Shown here: piece by piece, positions 10,790 to 44,026 of the stretch
Layout of the letters: each line of letters begins with the position of its first letter
How positions within the stretch are numbered: position 1 is the first letter of the stretch
Notes under the pieces: model-generated
What the model saw: only the letters and a program-made list of their open reading frames with translations
What the model was told of the DNA's origin: nothing
The model's database searches: none
Translations under genes and position numbers: made by a program
Assembly (NCBI GenBank): GCA_963693365.1
Contig: CAVNZM010000002.1
Location: forward strand, 4,216,001-4,280,000
DNA length: 64,000 bases
Direction: 5' to 3'
Origin: Amoebidium appalachense
Lineage: Eukaryota > Ichthyosporea

Positions 10790-13700
10790 TCACTTGCTGT
10801 CCATGCCCATGGCCTTCTTGCAGCTCTCGAGGGCAGCACGGGGCAGGGCCATGGTCAGCGCATCAGCCGCCTGCTGATTGGTCGGCACGTAGACCAGCAC
10901 AACGTTGCCCTACTTGACGTGCCAGCGCACCAGGTGCAACTTGATGTCGATGTGCTTGGTGCGAGAAAAATCTACGGGGTCCTTGGCAATGCTGATGCAT
11001 GCCATATTGTCCTCATACAGCACCATGGCCTCCTCGGTGCTGAAACCAAATTCGCGCTGGAGTTTGCGCAACCACATGGCCTCCTTGGTGGCGCGGGCCG
11101 CACTCACATACTCAGCCTCTGCTGTGCTGTCTGCCACCACGGTCTGCAGCTTGGAGCACCAGCTGATGCCTCCGTTGCTGGCCAGAAACGCAAAGCCGGA
11201 GGTGGAGCGGTGGTTGTCTGGGTTGCCTGCCCAGTCGGCATCCACGTAGCCAATCGCATGGCCCGGCACCTTGACGCGCTGGTAGGTGATGCCGTGGCTG
11301 GCAGTCCCCTTGAGGTTGCGCAACACGCGCTTTGCAGCAATCAGGTGGGCCTGGCCAGGGTTCTGGTTGAACCTGGCAAGCACCCCTACGGCCTGAGCAA
11401 TGTCTGGCCGGGTCCAGCTGGCCAGGTACATCACACTGCCCACGATGCCCTGGTACAGCGCCACATATGGCGCCATGGCGCTGATCTCCCGGGGGTGGCA
11501 GGGCACTGGGCCTTGCTCAGCTTGTCGAGGGTCATGGGTGTGTCCACAGCCCTGCAGTCAGCCATGCCGTATTTCTCCAACACACGTGCAGTGTAGGCAG
11601 ACTGGTGGATCTTGATGGTGCCGAGCTCCCTGCAGATCACAATCTGCACCCCTAGGAAGCAGTCGGCCAGAGGCATCTCCTTGATGGAAAAGATGGTGCC
11701 CAGCTGCTTGGCCAGCTGCTTGGCTGCCTGCATGCTGGCTGTGCTGGCCACCATGTCGTCGATGTGGATCACCAGCAGCTCCATATGCTTGCCCTTGCCG
11801 CGAATATACAGGCAGGGGTCGGCTGCAGCCTGCTTGAAGCCCAGCTTGGCCAGGCCGGCTGTGAAGGTGTCGCCCCACGCTCGTGCAGCCTGGCGCAGCC
11901 CGTAGATGGCCTTGTGCAGCCTGCAGACAAGGTGCTCCTGGCCGGGCACCACATACCCCTCGGGCTGAGCCATGTAGATTTCCTCGCTGAGCTCAGCATT
12001 GAGGAATGCACTGTCTACATCGTACTGGCTCAGGTGGCGGCCCAGTGGGCTGCGGCAGTGGCGATCAAATACCTGGTGGTGGTCGGGCTGGCTGTGGGGG
12101 CAAAGGTGTCGGTGAAGTCCACACCAGGACGTTGGCTGAACCCTTTGGCCACCAGTCTGGCCCGGAACTTGGTCACCTCATTGACGCCGTTGTGCTTGAC
12201 ATCATACACCCAGCGATTTTTGATTGGTCGGCGGCCCTCGGGCAGTGGCACTAGCGAATAAGTGCCGTGGCGCTGCAGTTTCTCAATCTCGGCATCACAT
12301 GCCTGCTTCCACATGGTGGCATGGTCTGAGACCATGGCCTCCTTGTAGGAGTTGGGTATGGGCACCTCCGACACCAACAGTGCAGGCTGCAGGGGCTGCT
12401 TGCCGTGCACCAGCGCAGATGCAGCTGCAGTCATGGCCAGCGCTTTGGCCTCAATCACGGTGCCGTTGCCATTGCCCAGGTGCTGCTGGGTGCTGAAACG
12501 TGTCCACTCCGTGTCACCCTAGGCAGGTGGTGGCTCGGCACGTTGCTGTCGGTGAAATGCACCCGCTTGGCGATTGGCTGTGCTGACTTGGCGGGCGACG
12601 AGTCCATGCGCGCACGCTTAAGCATGCCGGCACCCCCTTGCGCTGCCCCCTCATCTTCGCTCTCACTGTCGCTGTCATCAAAGCCATCGCTGCTGGTGCC
12701 TGTGGCCGTGGTGGCCACAGTGCTGGCAGGGTCCGAGTCCCTGCCTGTCTCCTCCTTGGTGGTGGTGTGCTCCTCCTGCACAAATGGGTCATCTGCGCTG
12801 GTCTGGCCAGGTGCAGCCGGGCTGGTGGCCATGCGCATGCTCGGGTTGAGGGCAGTGGGCGTGCCCTTCACCAGGGTGGCGGCCTCGTTGAACTGCACAC
12901 TCCTCCTCACGACCACTGAACCGAAACTGCCACTGGGGGTAACCAGCAGGATGCGGTAGCCCTTGGTCTCCTCCCCGTAGCCAATCAAAATGCCCCGCTG
13001 GGCACGTGGTGCCAGCTTGTTGCCGCACTGCTCCTTGGCGATGGTGGGGTAGGCTAGGCAGCCATACGCACGAAGGTAGCCTACACATCAGGCACCTGGT
13101 TGTAGAATGCCTGCCAGGGTGTCATGCCAGACACGGCCTTGTGGGGGCTCATGTTGATCAGCAGCACCGCCGTGCCGACAGCCTCGGGGCAGCGGTTCTG
13201 CGGGAAGCCCGGCACAGATGCCATCATGGCCCGGGCCTTGTCTATCACCGTGTAGATGTAGCGCTCAGCCACACCGTTCTGGCCGTGTTAAAATACACGT
13301 TCATGTGTGTATAATACGTCTAGAGTTGCAAGAATTCGAAGTTGTTGCATACTATAGTATATACTCTGTAGAAATCATATATTATCTGTTCCTCTCTCTC
13401 TCCCTCTCTCAGTGAAACGCTGCTGCTTCCTCTGTATCCAATCATTTGCCCTTTGGATACACGTTCTTGCTCTCCATTCTGATAGGTCTAGTGTACGTGT
13501 TCCTGACGTACTACACCTGCACGCCAAGAGCTGTGCACATATCAGACCATGGTAATAATATTGTGATCAAGTAGATTCAATGTTTGTATGTTTATGTGAT
13601 TAACTATATAAACATTTCCACTTTATTATTATCCATTTGTCAGTTGTTTTGCTAGGTTGTACATGATGTACATGACCGCGAAACTGACTATGGCGTTTTC

Positions 13701-14125
13701 ATATTCATATCTGATTGGCTGTATATCACGATTCCATATGCCCATCTGTGCGCGGCTTACTGGATAAGTCGGACGTGCACTCAGAATACAGCTCAGTCGA
13801 AGCAAAGTCAAAGCAAGTTCAAGTCTGCTACGGCTCCTTGATTGTTCACGATGTAGCGTCCGCCATAAGTGCTATTCGTGGTGTTTTTACACTGCACCAC
13901 TGTGTCTCTGCTTTCCCTGTCCTTGTCCTAATACTTATATAATTTTTCAGGCCGTGCTCATAGGCCACCACCATCTGATGCACAATGCCGTTGCTGATGC
14001 AGAAACTTTGGAAGCCCCGCTACTTGAATTCGCCGGCGCCGTCTGTGCGGTAGATGCGCACGTTGTGGCCATGCTGCCGCTCCATCTTGGTGGCCCAGGC
14101 AGCCAGGGTGGCAGGCTTGAGTGGG
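10790..14125 (-). pseudogene. Copia pol remnant: integrase, reverse transcriptase, RNase H
   Basis: Read from high to low coordinates. Integrase core pieces carry RTDGAGEF (second catalytic Asp) and QNGVAER (the Glu), split by the solo LTR. The integrase C-terminus has KLAPRAQRGILIGYG. A Ser/Glu-rich linker follows (12.5-12.9 kb). Reverse transcriptase has NRWVYDVKHN, the YDVDSAFLNAEL region and catalytic HIDD in place of the usual YVDD. RNase H has YVDADWAG and STAEAEYV. Breaks: a stop after GEFK, frameshifts near 12460, 12030 and 11500, and an in-frame TAG at 10910-10912 before the true C-terminal stop at 10790-10792. The N-terminal integrase, protease and most of gag are missing. It normally copies the element through reverse transcription and integrates the DNA; this copy cannot. 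Confidence 0.9.
13286..13949. mobile_element. Solo LTR inserted in the copia integrase
   Basis: This 664-bp insertion begins TGTTAAAATACACG, ends AATTTTTCA and is flanked by a perfect 5-bp duplication, GGCCG (13281-13285 and 13950-13954). Removing it rejoins the integrase frame exactly (YEHG to QNGVAER), which proves it is an insertion. It has no coding sequence. It is not similar to the surrounding element's LTR, so it comes from another LTR family. A CT-rich patch lies near 13396-13411. Confidence 0.9.
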
Positions 14126-14625
14126 GATGTTGGAATACATCACTACGTAGGACAGCAAGAGTCTTGAAGTATGTATGTGTCTTAGCTTTGCTTGTATTCG
14201 ATTCTGCTCTCTTTCTTTGTGCTCTCCCCCTTCTCTCCCTTTTTCTCTTTTCTTTCTCTCTCTCTCTCCGTCTCTCTCTCTCTCTCTCTCTCTCTCCCCC
14301 CCCCCCCCCCTATCTCGCTCTCTCCCTTGCTTCTGTGTGCACAGATATCTGTTAGATCTGTGCACACCTGGCTCTCTTGCCTGATAGAACTTATTGTATT
14401 TTATTTGTGTTTGCTCTCCTCTGTTTATCTGAGAGGTAGCGTGATTGGCTAGCTACATTCGTTGTCTTTGTTTTTGTTCAAAGTGGCTTAGTTTCAGTTC
14501 ACAATAAGATGACTCACCAATAGTCGCGAGTGAGTACATCATATAGTGTTGGAAGATGGTATCGTTATCCAGTCCGATCGCATGAATCAGATCATGATCG
14601 GCTGGTGGCCTGCGAGATCTTAACC

Positions 14626-14698
14626 GATCTCGTAGCTCAGTTGGTAGAGCACTCGACCGGAGATAGAGGGGTCGCGGGTTCAAATCCCTTCGGGATCA
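14626..14698 (+). tRNA. tRNA-like sequence, copy 1 (probably tRNA-derived repeat)
   Basis: A 73-base cloverleaf can be drawn: acceptor GATCTCG/CGGGATC, D arm GCTC-AGTTGGTA-GAGC, T loop TTCAAAT. The anticodon loop is CCGGAGA, which would place C at position 33 instead of U, and the anticodon stem has a G-A mismatch. This copy also has a damaged T stem (CCCTT). These defects argue for a tRNA relic or SINE head rather than a working tRNA. Confidence 0.45.
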
Positions 14699-14995
14699 TC
14701 TTTTTCTCATCCTCTTCTCGCTGGGGTAAAAGCCAGCACGCCTTTATTGGCGTCATCACAACCATCGGCAGTGGTTAGGTTGTGATCTCAAGGCTAGCAA
14801 GATCGCTAGACTCTGCACCAGGACAAAATCTAAAATGGTAGCATGAACAGAGGTTCAGTGGGGACTGAGGGGGCAGTCCACCCTAACCTGATTCTGCGAT
14901 TCGTCCTGAGTGGGGATGTTGGAAGATGGTATCGTTATCCAGTCCGATCGCATGAATCAGATCATGATCGGCTGGTGGCCTGCGAGATCTTAACC

Positions 14996-15068
14996 GATCT
15001 CGTAGCTCAGTTGGTAGAGCACTCGACCGGAGATAGAGGGGTCGCGGGTTCAAATCCCGTCGGGATCA
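14996..15068 (+). tRNA. tRNA-like sequence, copy 2 (probably tRNA-derived repeat)
   Basis: The cloverleaf is as in the first copy, with an intact T stem (GCGGG/CCCGT). The C33 and the anticodon-stem mismatch remain. The nominal anticodon would be GGA (Ser), but the long variable arm of serine tRNAs is absent, so the assignment is not credible as a functional tRNA-Ser. Confidence 0.45.
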
Positions 15069-15699
15069 TCTTTTTCTCATCCTCTTCTCGCTGGGGTAAA
15101 AGCCAGCACGCCTTTATTGGCGTCATCACAACCATCGGCAGTGGTTAGGTTGTGATCTCAAGGCTAGCAAGATCGCTAGTCTCTGCACCAGGACAAAATC
15201 TAAAATATAGATCGTGTTGTGCATTCCTGTCTATTAATATACGTGTTATGATTGGACACAATAGAGATGTATGGAATTCGGTTTATCGTAATGTGTCTTC
15301 ACTTTGAGAGTGTCGACTATTAGGAATATATGTTTTTTTTGAAATGAGTTTCTTTATAGAGACGAGTATATATGTGTATTAATAGTGACTAGATGTATAA
15401 TTGCTTGATTTATTAAGAGTTTCTAAGCTTTAGTTAGGTCGGAAGTTGGAATGCGCAGGCTCTGTCGGAATGTGTTTTTCTATCATCTGATAGAACCGAT
15501 TGGTTCTCCCCCTTTAGTTGAGATAAGATGATAAGTTGCAAGTACAAAAAGACCCGAGAGCACAATATATTAAAAGGTCAGTTGTTGTTTGAAATCTTTC
15601 ATGTGTCGTGAACAACTCCGATTGCCCTCTCTTTATTGTGTTGGTCGTGTTTTACATGACACCTCTGTGCACTCTGCTCCCTTAGACCCGTCAAAACAA

Positions 15700-16053
15700 C
15701 AGGCGCAGGACGTTGCAGGACGTCGCAGTGGTTTCCTCCTCACCACGGGAGGGGCCGGCATCAGTGACACTCGTGCCACCTTCAGGGATTTCCAGAATCA
15801 CGTTCAGGCTGTGGCTGGCCGCCGCACAGCGGCGTAACCTCCACAGTTACAGTCTCAGTGCCGGCAGAAACGTTGCCAGCAGGCGCAGGAGATGAACGAC
15901 GCTTCCTGCGCACCTGGGTGGAAGGGGGTGCCAAATAGCAGTCGGCAAACCCCTTGGACTCAGCGTAAGCTAGCCACAACGGCTCAAACACCACCCTGTC
16001 AATCATTGATTGCTACCTGTCAATCTAGGCCTGTCAAACGACCGCGGTGCCAT
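15700..16053 (-). pseudogene. Copia gag 5' remnant
   Basis: Reading on the minus strand from the ATG at 16053, just inside the 5' LTR, an open frame is broken within 16 codons by a one- or two-base shift and continues as FEPLWLAYAESKGF. It ends in stops by about 15780. Position next to the LTR and order before integrase make gag the likely identity; there is no zinc knuckle left to confirm it. Confidence 0.5.
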
Positions 16054-16091
16054 CTTCGAAGCAGTGGAAAGCGTTGCGAAGGCACAGAACC

Positions 16092-16459
16092 TGAGAGAAA
16101 ACTACCTTCTCACACGTAGCAGAGTCTGCACTAACACAAGTAGAGTGTATAGTCGTTGCACACACACACACACGGAGGTGATCAGTCTCTATATGGGTGC
16201 AATATACTGGCTACTAAGTGTGTACTTAATCGGGCTGCATGCACTATCACCTAAGCCTTTCACACAAGTGTCCACACAGTACTCGGAGAGTCTGTTGCAA
16301 CAGTCAATTGTCGTTATAACTCCCAATATTATTGTGTTACATGTGCGGGTTTATATACTCCGCCGTGATCCAGTCACCAGCCATCCAGGATTGCATCCGG
16401 GTTGACTACGTAATCCCTAGATCTGGATGGTGCGTTCCTAACCAATCATATGGCAGTTA
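16092..16459 (-). repeat. 5' LTR of the copia element, outer-truncated part
   Basis: This matches 10154-10517 of the other LTR and begins TGAGAGAAAAC. The match stops at GGCAGTTA where the non-LTR element begins, and resumes at 19880 with GATATCAC. Confidence 0.9.
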
Positions 16460-17090
16460 AAAACCACCACAAATTTAACTCTACATTAGTCGACACATCC
16501 ACACACCCCGGTTACGCGAAAAACCGAGGCATTATTGTACTTGCCGCGCCACACGTGAGAGTGAAGTGCAAACCGGTAGCAAAAACGGAATTCTCGGTTT
16601 CTATAGAGTTTCTTTCTAATGTTTTTACTTTTGTATATTACCCACCATCTATGTCGGTTGCCGAATTGACTCACGAGTTGTCACAGTCAGTTACCAATGT
16701 CCACTGTTATTTTAGGTGATTTGAACACGCGACTCCACCACACAGACACACTGCAAGTGAGTGTCGGGTACCCATCTAAGCCCCCCGGAGCGCGCTATCC
16801 CTTTAGCAAGGTATGTCCAAAGTCACACTTTGCGGATCCCTCAAATATCCCATGCTGTCCACAACACCGACTGGGGAGTGGCCTTTTGGCAATCAACCAT
16901 GTCAAAACTCTCTCTCCCTCCTAACCTCTCTAGGTCATCTGACCACTCTCCTATTCTTTTCCTACCTAAGATCTCCCTTGATCTGTTCCCCCCTCCTCCT
17001 CCCACCTTTCGCCTCCGTCTATCCCAGCTCAAGTCACAGTGGGGTAGAGTTGATGTATGTGTATGCTATGCAACGAAACACCCTATATAT
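16460..17090 (+). pseudogene. APE-type endonuclease remnant of the non-LTR element
   Basis: Motifs of the apurinic endonuclease-like domain that nicks target DNA are visible in shifting frames: FTFVYYPPSMS, VILGDLNTRL (the GDxN motif) and LSRSSDHSPIL (the SDHxPI motif). At least two frameshifts separate them. The N-terminal catalytic residues are missing because of 5' truncation. Confidence 0.75.
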
Positions 17091-17299
17091 ATGCACCTAT
17101 TAGAATCTGCACAAGCCAGACCAGATTCACATCTTGTACTAGATACATGCACTAACTTTATTGTTGATGATTTAATAGATCTCGGTGATTATGCTGGTGG
17201 TGGTAGGAAGGAATATCCCGATGCTCTCTTGTTACCAGACACCACTCCCGCTAGACTAGGTGAGCCCGCCCTGTCTCAAAATAAAGCTTGCGCCGGCTT

Positions 17300-18365
17300 G
17301 CTAGTATGAATCGATTTGGCCCCCCTGCTGGTATTATTGGTGATACCACTGGAGACCCCCTCATAGACTCTGATAAGTATTTCTCGGAACTGTTTAAAAA
17401 TAGGGTCCGGACCCCCGCTCAGAAACCTATTGTGTGGCCTGTAGACCCATCTATCCCCATAGAATCGATCCTCCCCTTTTTCAGTCCCGATACCATATGG
17501 TCTGTGATATCTAGTTATAGCTCTAGTAAATCTTGTGGACCTGATGGACTTCCTGCTGGGTTTCTTAAAATCCCTGTTCCCTCCTACCCACAAAAGGAAA
17601 GTGATCGTGCTATTAAACCTGATCTTACTATTATGTTAAGCTCTCTCTTTTCTTGGTGTGTTAAATGTGGACATGTCCCGTCATCTTGGCTATGATACCT
17701 TAGTAGTTAAGAAGGACTCTGGGGGCCTCATATCATCTTTTCGCCCCATCACACTAACCCAGGTTATTCGTAGATTCTTTGAAGCTTGCTTACTTAGGTT
17801 TTTTGCACATCACCCTAGGCCTCAATCTATTCTTCACATACACCCATGCCAATCCGCTTTTCGTAAGAACAATTCATGTTATGTTCAAATAATGGCACTG
17901 CACGATTCTATGCAAGTTGGTGCACGATATGTTGGCTTTATTGATTGGAAAACTGCTTACGATTCTGTCTCCCCTGGTCCGACCTATGGGAAAAGCTTGC
18001 TGCACGGGGTGTACCACACTGCATTGGTGTTCTGTTAGAAGCACTCTTGTCTCAAACCTATGGTAGAGCTGTGGTTAATGGGCATCTTTCATATGGTTTT
18101 GCTCGTACTAGAGGTCTCTTGCAGGGTTCATTGCTTATCCCCTTTTTGTTTAACCTATTTATAGATGATTTGGCTGTCAAGATCCGAAAATGATGACCCT
18201 ATTAATAACTTTCCGCCTGCACTTCTCTATGCTGATGATCTGTCCCTCCTTGCCCGTACCACTAGACACCTGCAAAGATTGTTCGATGTAGTGTCAGAGT
18301 GGTGCAAGGCAAACCTTATGATCCTTAGCATAGACAAATGTGGTGTTCTTGTACCTGATATCTGA
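17300..18365 (+). pseudogene. Reverse transcriptase of the non-LTR element, frameshifted
   Basis: In order: a finger motif SCGPDGLPAGF; SSFRPITLTQ; GFIDWKTAYDSVS (motif A, with the first catalytic Asp); GLLQGSLLIPFLFNLFIDDL (motif B); and ALLYADDLSLL (motif C, catalytic YADD). Frameshifts occur near 17690, 17975 and 18170, and a stop at 18363. These motifs are those of LINE-type reverse transcriptases that prime at the nicked target. Confidence 0.9.
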
Positions 18366-18406
18366 GCTAACAATTTACACACGTATTTACATTATCATCT
18401 AAACCT

Positions 18407-19506
18407 GTGCCCATAGTTCCAGAATACAAATATCTTGGTGTTCCGGTTAATTCTGTTGGTGTTATGTTTTCCCATATGGTCGAAAAGAGGGTAGAGTTGG
18501 CTCGTAAGTGGTTAGCTTTCTTCTCGGCTAATATTTTTAAAGACACACCCCTCCATCCTTCTATTAGACTTACATTTATTCGCACTTTTGACTTCCCGGC
18601 ATGTGAATATGGTTTACCCCTTCTCGCCGCTTGGATCAAGAAAGAGAGAACTAGAGCGCTTAAACCCTTGGCAAATTTCCTTGAAGCAGAAGTGGCCTCC
18701 GTTCTATCTAACAACTGTTGTAAACCTGGGCTTGTAACGCTCTCGATATATGGTCTGGTCCCAATAGCTGCTAGAGTATCCCATCTCGCGCTGAAATTCA
18801 ATAAGCACATACGCCGCTTAAAGAAGTATTTGCCCTCCCACCCTCTCTTCTCTATCCGACCTGTCCCCTCCTCACCTCTCCCCTCTTTCCTTCCCTCTCT
18901 CTCTCCTTCTCCCCCGGGCACAAATACAAATAAACCCCGCAAAAGTGTGCGTGTGACTTTGGACTGCCACTTACTTACTAAACATGTACACAATCACAAG
19001 ACAATCACACAATATAACAAATGGGAAAAGATACCACACGACACTAGACCCGATGAAAGCAGACGCCTTGAAAAACTAAGCCTTATGTCTCGTTTTATAT
19101 ATAATGACCGCCTTAACCATATTGCCAAACATGGCACTCGCAAATGTATAACACCTAAATACATATTACCTTCCTGTAGAACCGGTCTTTCTCTAGCTGA
19201 TGGTATATTTGATCAATTACCACGATTTTACTGTACACGTGCTATACAGTGGAGATCTAATAAGTATCAGGTGGCATCGTTTGCATGCCCAAACAACACA
19301 GACACACACCAGTTTAAACGGTCATGTATCGCCAAATGTAGTTTGATAGACCACTTAATACCACAACACACACACGTCACATTCACAACAGACACCCAGA
19401 AAGATAGCCTACCTGTAAATTACAACATCCTTGATTTTATACTAAACTACGACCTGTTTATTAGATGTATTGATTGGCTTGAGAAACACATCACTACAAA
19501 ATTCTA

Positions 19507-19507
<1 letters not shown>
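18407..19507 (+). pseudogene. C-terminal ORF region of the non-LTR element
   Basis: An uninterrupted frame begins VPEYKYLGVPVNSVG, the conserved block after the RT palm, and continues about 360 residues to a stop at 19505-19507. It includes a proline/serine-rich linker and a Cys/His-containing tail region. The related copies at 61.6-62.4 kb and 63.7-64.0 kb keep the same frame, with an extra Thr-Arg in LNTRNYDLF. Confidence 0.8.
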
Positions 19508-19574
<67 letters not shown>

Positions 19575-19602
19575 CCAGCTGATACCGAGTGTCCCAGGGG
19601 AG

Positions 19603-19685
<83 letters not shown>
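19508..19685 (+). repeat. (CA)n, C-run and A-run within the non-LTR element 3' UTR
   Basis: A (CA)n tract (about 19508-19573) directly follows the stop codon region. It is followed by ACCAGCTGATACCGAGTGTC, then a C run and a long A run. The CA and A tracts recur at the same place in the other two copies, so they are part of the element. Confidence 0.85.
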
Positions 19686-19686
<1 letters not shown>

Positions 19687-19879
19687 GGGGAACCCCAACT
19701 AATTGATTTTTCTTAGTCTTTATGGTGTCTCGTAGAGAAAGTAAACCCTGATATATAGTCATCACCCGACATCTATGTACGTGATCATGATATACCGCTG
19801 AGGGATATTCCGAGCAAAACCCCCCCATACCTGAGACTGGTCTCTCTTTGCCTCGAGTAAACAGCGTAAACCCCAGGTA

Positions 19880-20016
19880 GATATCACAATCCCATCCTAG
19901 GAATCACACGATCGATCACCTAGCCATCACACGAAGACACGCGTACCCGCTGTTGGATGGTTACATATATCACAAACACGAATAATATGGTGATATTGGG
20001 GTTGTATATTCCAACA
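19880..20016 (-). repeat. 5' LTR of the copia element, inner remainder
   Basis: This matches 10518-10653 of the 3' LTR and ends CCAACA next to the CCGAA target duplication. Confidence 0.9.
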
Positions 20017-20021
20017 CCGAA

Positions 20022-21334
20022 CACAAGTGCCGCAGAGGGCCGTCAGACGAACCAACTTTAAACATACCTCATCATTTCAGCACGGAATACTATGATAGCT
20101 ATGTCAGTATTAATTGATTTAGTGTGAATCAGGGGTGTGTTTGTGCCTATCCAACTATATTTGTGTTGATTCGATCGATGCACACATGTCGAATCTGCAC
20201 ACCGGTACCTTCTAAGGACGTATTTCAACTTAAGTTTCCGTCTCTAATAATTATAATTCGTATTTAAATCATAAGAGTGAACTGATCCATGGCCACTGCA
20301 TCGCACCGAAAGGTACCGTCATGTGGAGGCCTCTAACCCCTGATCTGGTAGCACCACTACCCATGGGTACGGTCCATATTCACCCCACATTTTTTTTTAA
20401 AAGAGTACACGTGCACCAGCCTGTTTTGAGCTTGCAAACCTCATGCAAACATGGTGCATGCACACGTCACCCATGGTCACAGGAATCGAACATTTATAGT
20501 TGAACGCTTGCAGTGGCACGACACACACACATGCACCTTGCACACGCTCATACAGATACAGCGTTACACGCACGCATTCACACACACACAAGCACGCACA
20601 CACATGCACACGCACGAACAGTACACACACGCGCGCGCGTGCGTGGTCGACACGGGAATGCGTCCCCTCCTGTAGCATGTACACCTGCACACGTCATGGC
20701 GCACACACAGAGACTGAGCACGGAGGATGCACACATGCTCATATGATCTGAGGCCTTTAATGTGCATTGAATTTTGGGAGCAGCAGTCAATGCTGCACAG
20801 GAGATATTTACTGAATATAGATGTATTAATCAATTAATCTAACCGATGATATATGCTGGCCAACGTTTCAGCAAATTCCTTCCTGCCACCAAAGGCCCAA
20901 AGAGTGCTCGTATAAAAGATGGCTTTTTAAACAGCAGACACGGCGTTTTTGGCCCATATATATTCATTAAAAGGATTTTTACAATTAAAATATACTACTG
21001 CAAGTAGCCTTACCTAACTAGTCGACTCGGCGAGACCATAAGTATACAAAAGACCGGCTGGGTATCTCCTAAGTGCTTGGCAAATATCAAAGCTGGCAGT
21101 TTTCGATCATGGCACACCTTTTATGGTGATGCCTAAAAAAATACACTGCCTTATACCGGCAAAGCGTGGATTAATACTAGTGATATTTAATTATTACCGA
21201 CTAGGTCTGTCGAATGGGTGTTGATGCGAGTGTGAGGGTAGCCGTGATGGTTGTGGGGTCTAATGCAGCCAAACAGAGGGAGTGGCAGGCAAGCAGTCGG
21301 AGCCAATCCAAGCAGGGTGGGCCTGTGTGTGTGT

Positions 21335-21431
<97 letters not shown>

Positions 21432-21640
21432 TCTTGGGAGGGAAGGTAGACGGAGGTGAGATTAAACCGGTAGAGGAGAGAAGGCAGGAGAAAACCCTGA
21501 TTGATTACAACAGCCGAAAGAGCCACGTAAAGGAAACACCGGTATGGCTGATCGAGCATGCTTACTGATTGTACATGTGACGGGCACGGTTGTAGGACAA
21601 ACAGTGCATAGTCAATAATACATACACGCACTGACCTTGA
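20022..21640. other. Intergenic: AT-rich DNA, CA-rich and long (GT)n tracts
   Basis: No gene is supported. A CA-rich patch lies at 20518-20620 and a (GT)n array at about 21325-21428. The last exon and 3' UTR of the minus-strand gene may extend into the right end of this stretch. Confidence 0.55.
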
Positions 21641-21659
21641 CCCTCTCTATCTACCTTAC

Positions 21660-44026
<22,367 letters not shown>

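Larger units (their letters stand above)
14549..15206 (+). repeat. Tandem pair of about 290-bp tRNA-containing units
   Basis: Copies at 14549-14835 and 14918-15206 are almost identical; a few single-base differences are visible (CCCTT/CCCGT, CTAGAC/CTAGTC). Both begin TGTTGGAAGATGG and end CAAAATCTAAAAT. The 82-base spacer ends GAGTGGGGA, and the same bases precede the TGTTGGAA at 14128. The tRNA part carries pol III A-box and B-box sequences, so this may be a tRNA-derived SINE or a duplicated tRNA locus. Confidence 0.8.
14128..15700. mobile_element. Unclassified insertion or rearranged block replacing gag and early pol
   Basis: Copia coding sequence stops abruptly at about 14125 in the integrase and gag sequence reappears at about 15700. 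The block begins TGTTGGAATACATC, a typical copia-type LTR start. It holds a CT-microsatellite (14255-14300), two tandem tRNA-bearing units, and AT-rich DNA. I find no matching target duplication at the far end, so it may be a composite of several insertions with a deletion. Confidence 0.5.
16460..19875 (+). mobile_element. Non-LTR retrotransposon (APE endonuclease + RT) inside the 5' LTR
   Basis: The insert interrupts the LTR between GCAGTTA and GATATCAC; the flanks AGTTA and AGGTA look like an imperfect target duplication. It begins inside an APE-type endonuclease, so it is 5'-truncated, then carries a reverse transcriptase and a long C-terminal region, a (CA)n tract, a C run and A run, and a conserved 3' tail of about 190 bases ending GCGTAAACCCC. 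The same tail ends two more copies at 62.7 and 63.4 kb. There is no terminal poly-A. Confidence 0.9.
10154..20016 (-). mobile_element. Ty1/copia LTR retrotransposon, degraded, with nested insertions
   Basis: On the plus strand the element begins TGAGAGAAAAC and ends TATATTCCAACA. It is flanked on both sides by the 5-bp target duplication CCGAA (10149-10153 and 20017-20021). Both ends are LTR copies. The internal region reads on the minus strand in the order gag remnant, integrase, reverse transcriptase, RNase H, which is the copia order. Nested inside are a solo LTR (13286-13949), a rearranged block with tRNA-like units (about 14128-15700) and a non-LTR retrotransposon within the 5' LTR (16460-19875). 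Frameshifts and stops make it inactive. A purine-rich tract (AAGGGGTG on the minus strand) adjoins the 3' LTR at about 10654-10661. Confidence 0.92.

Noticed and set aside
10919-12496. Several plus-strand frames of 80-225 codons over the copia pol region
   Set aside because: They are antisense to the reverse transcriptase and RNase H remnants, whose motifs are on the minus strand.
13286-13949. An intron, because the insert is bounded by GT-like and AG-like bases on the plus strand
   Set aside because: The interrupted gene is on the minus strand, and the 5-bp GGCCG duplication with TG...CA ends identifies a solo LTR.
14626-15068. Two functional tRNA-Ser(GGA) genes
   Set aside because: C at position 33, a mismatched anticodon stem and no long variable arm are incompatible with a normal serine tRNA.
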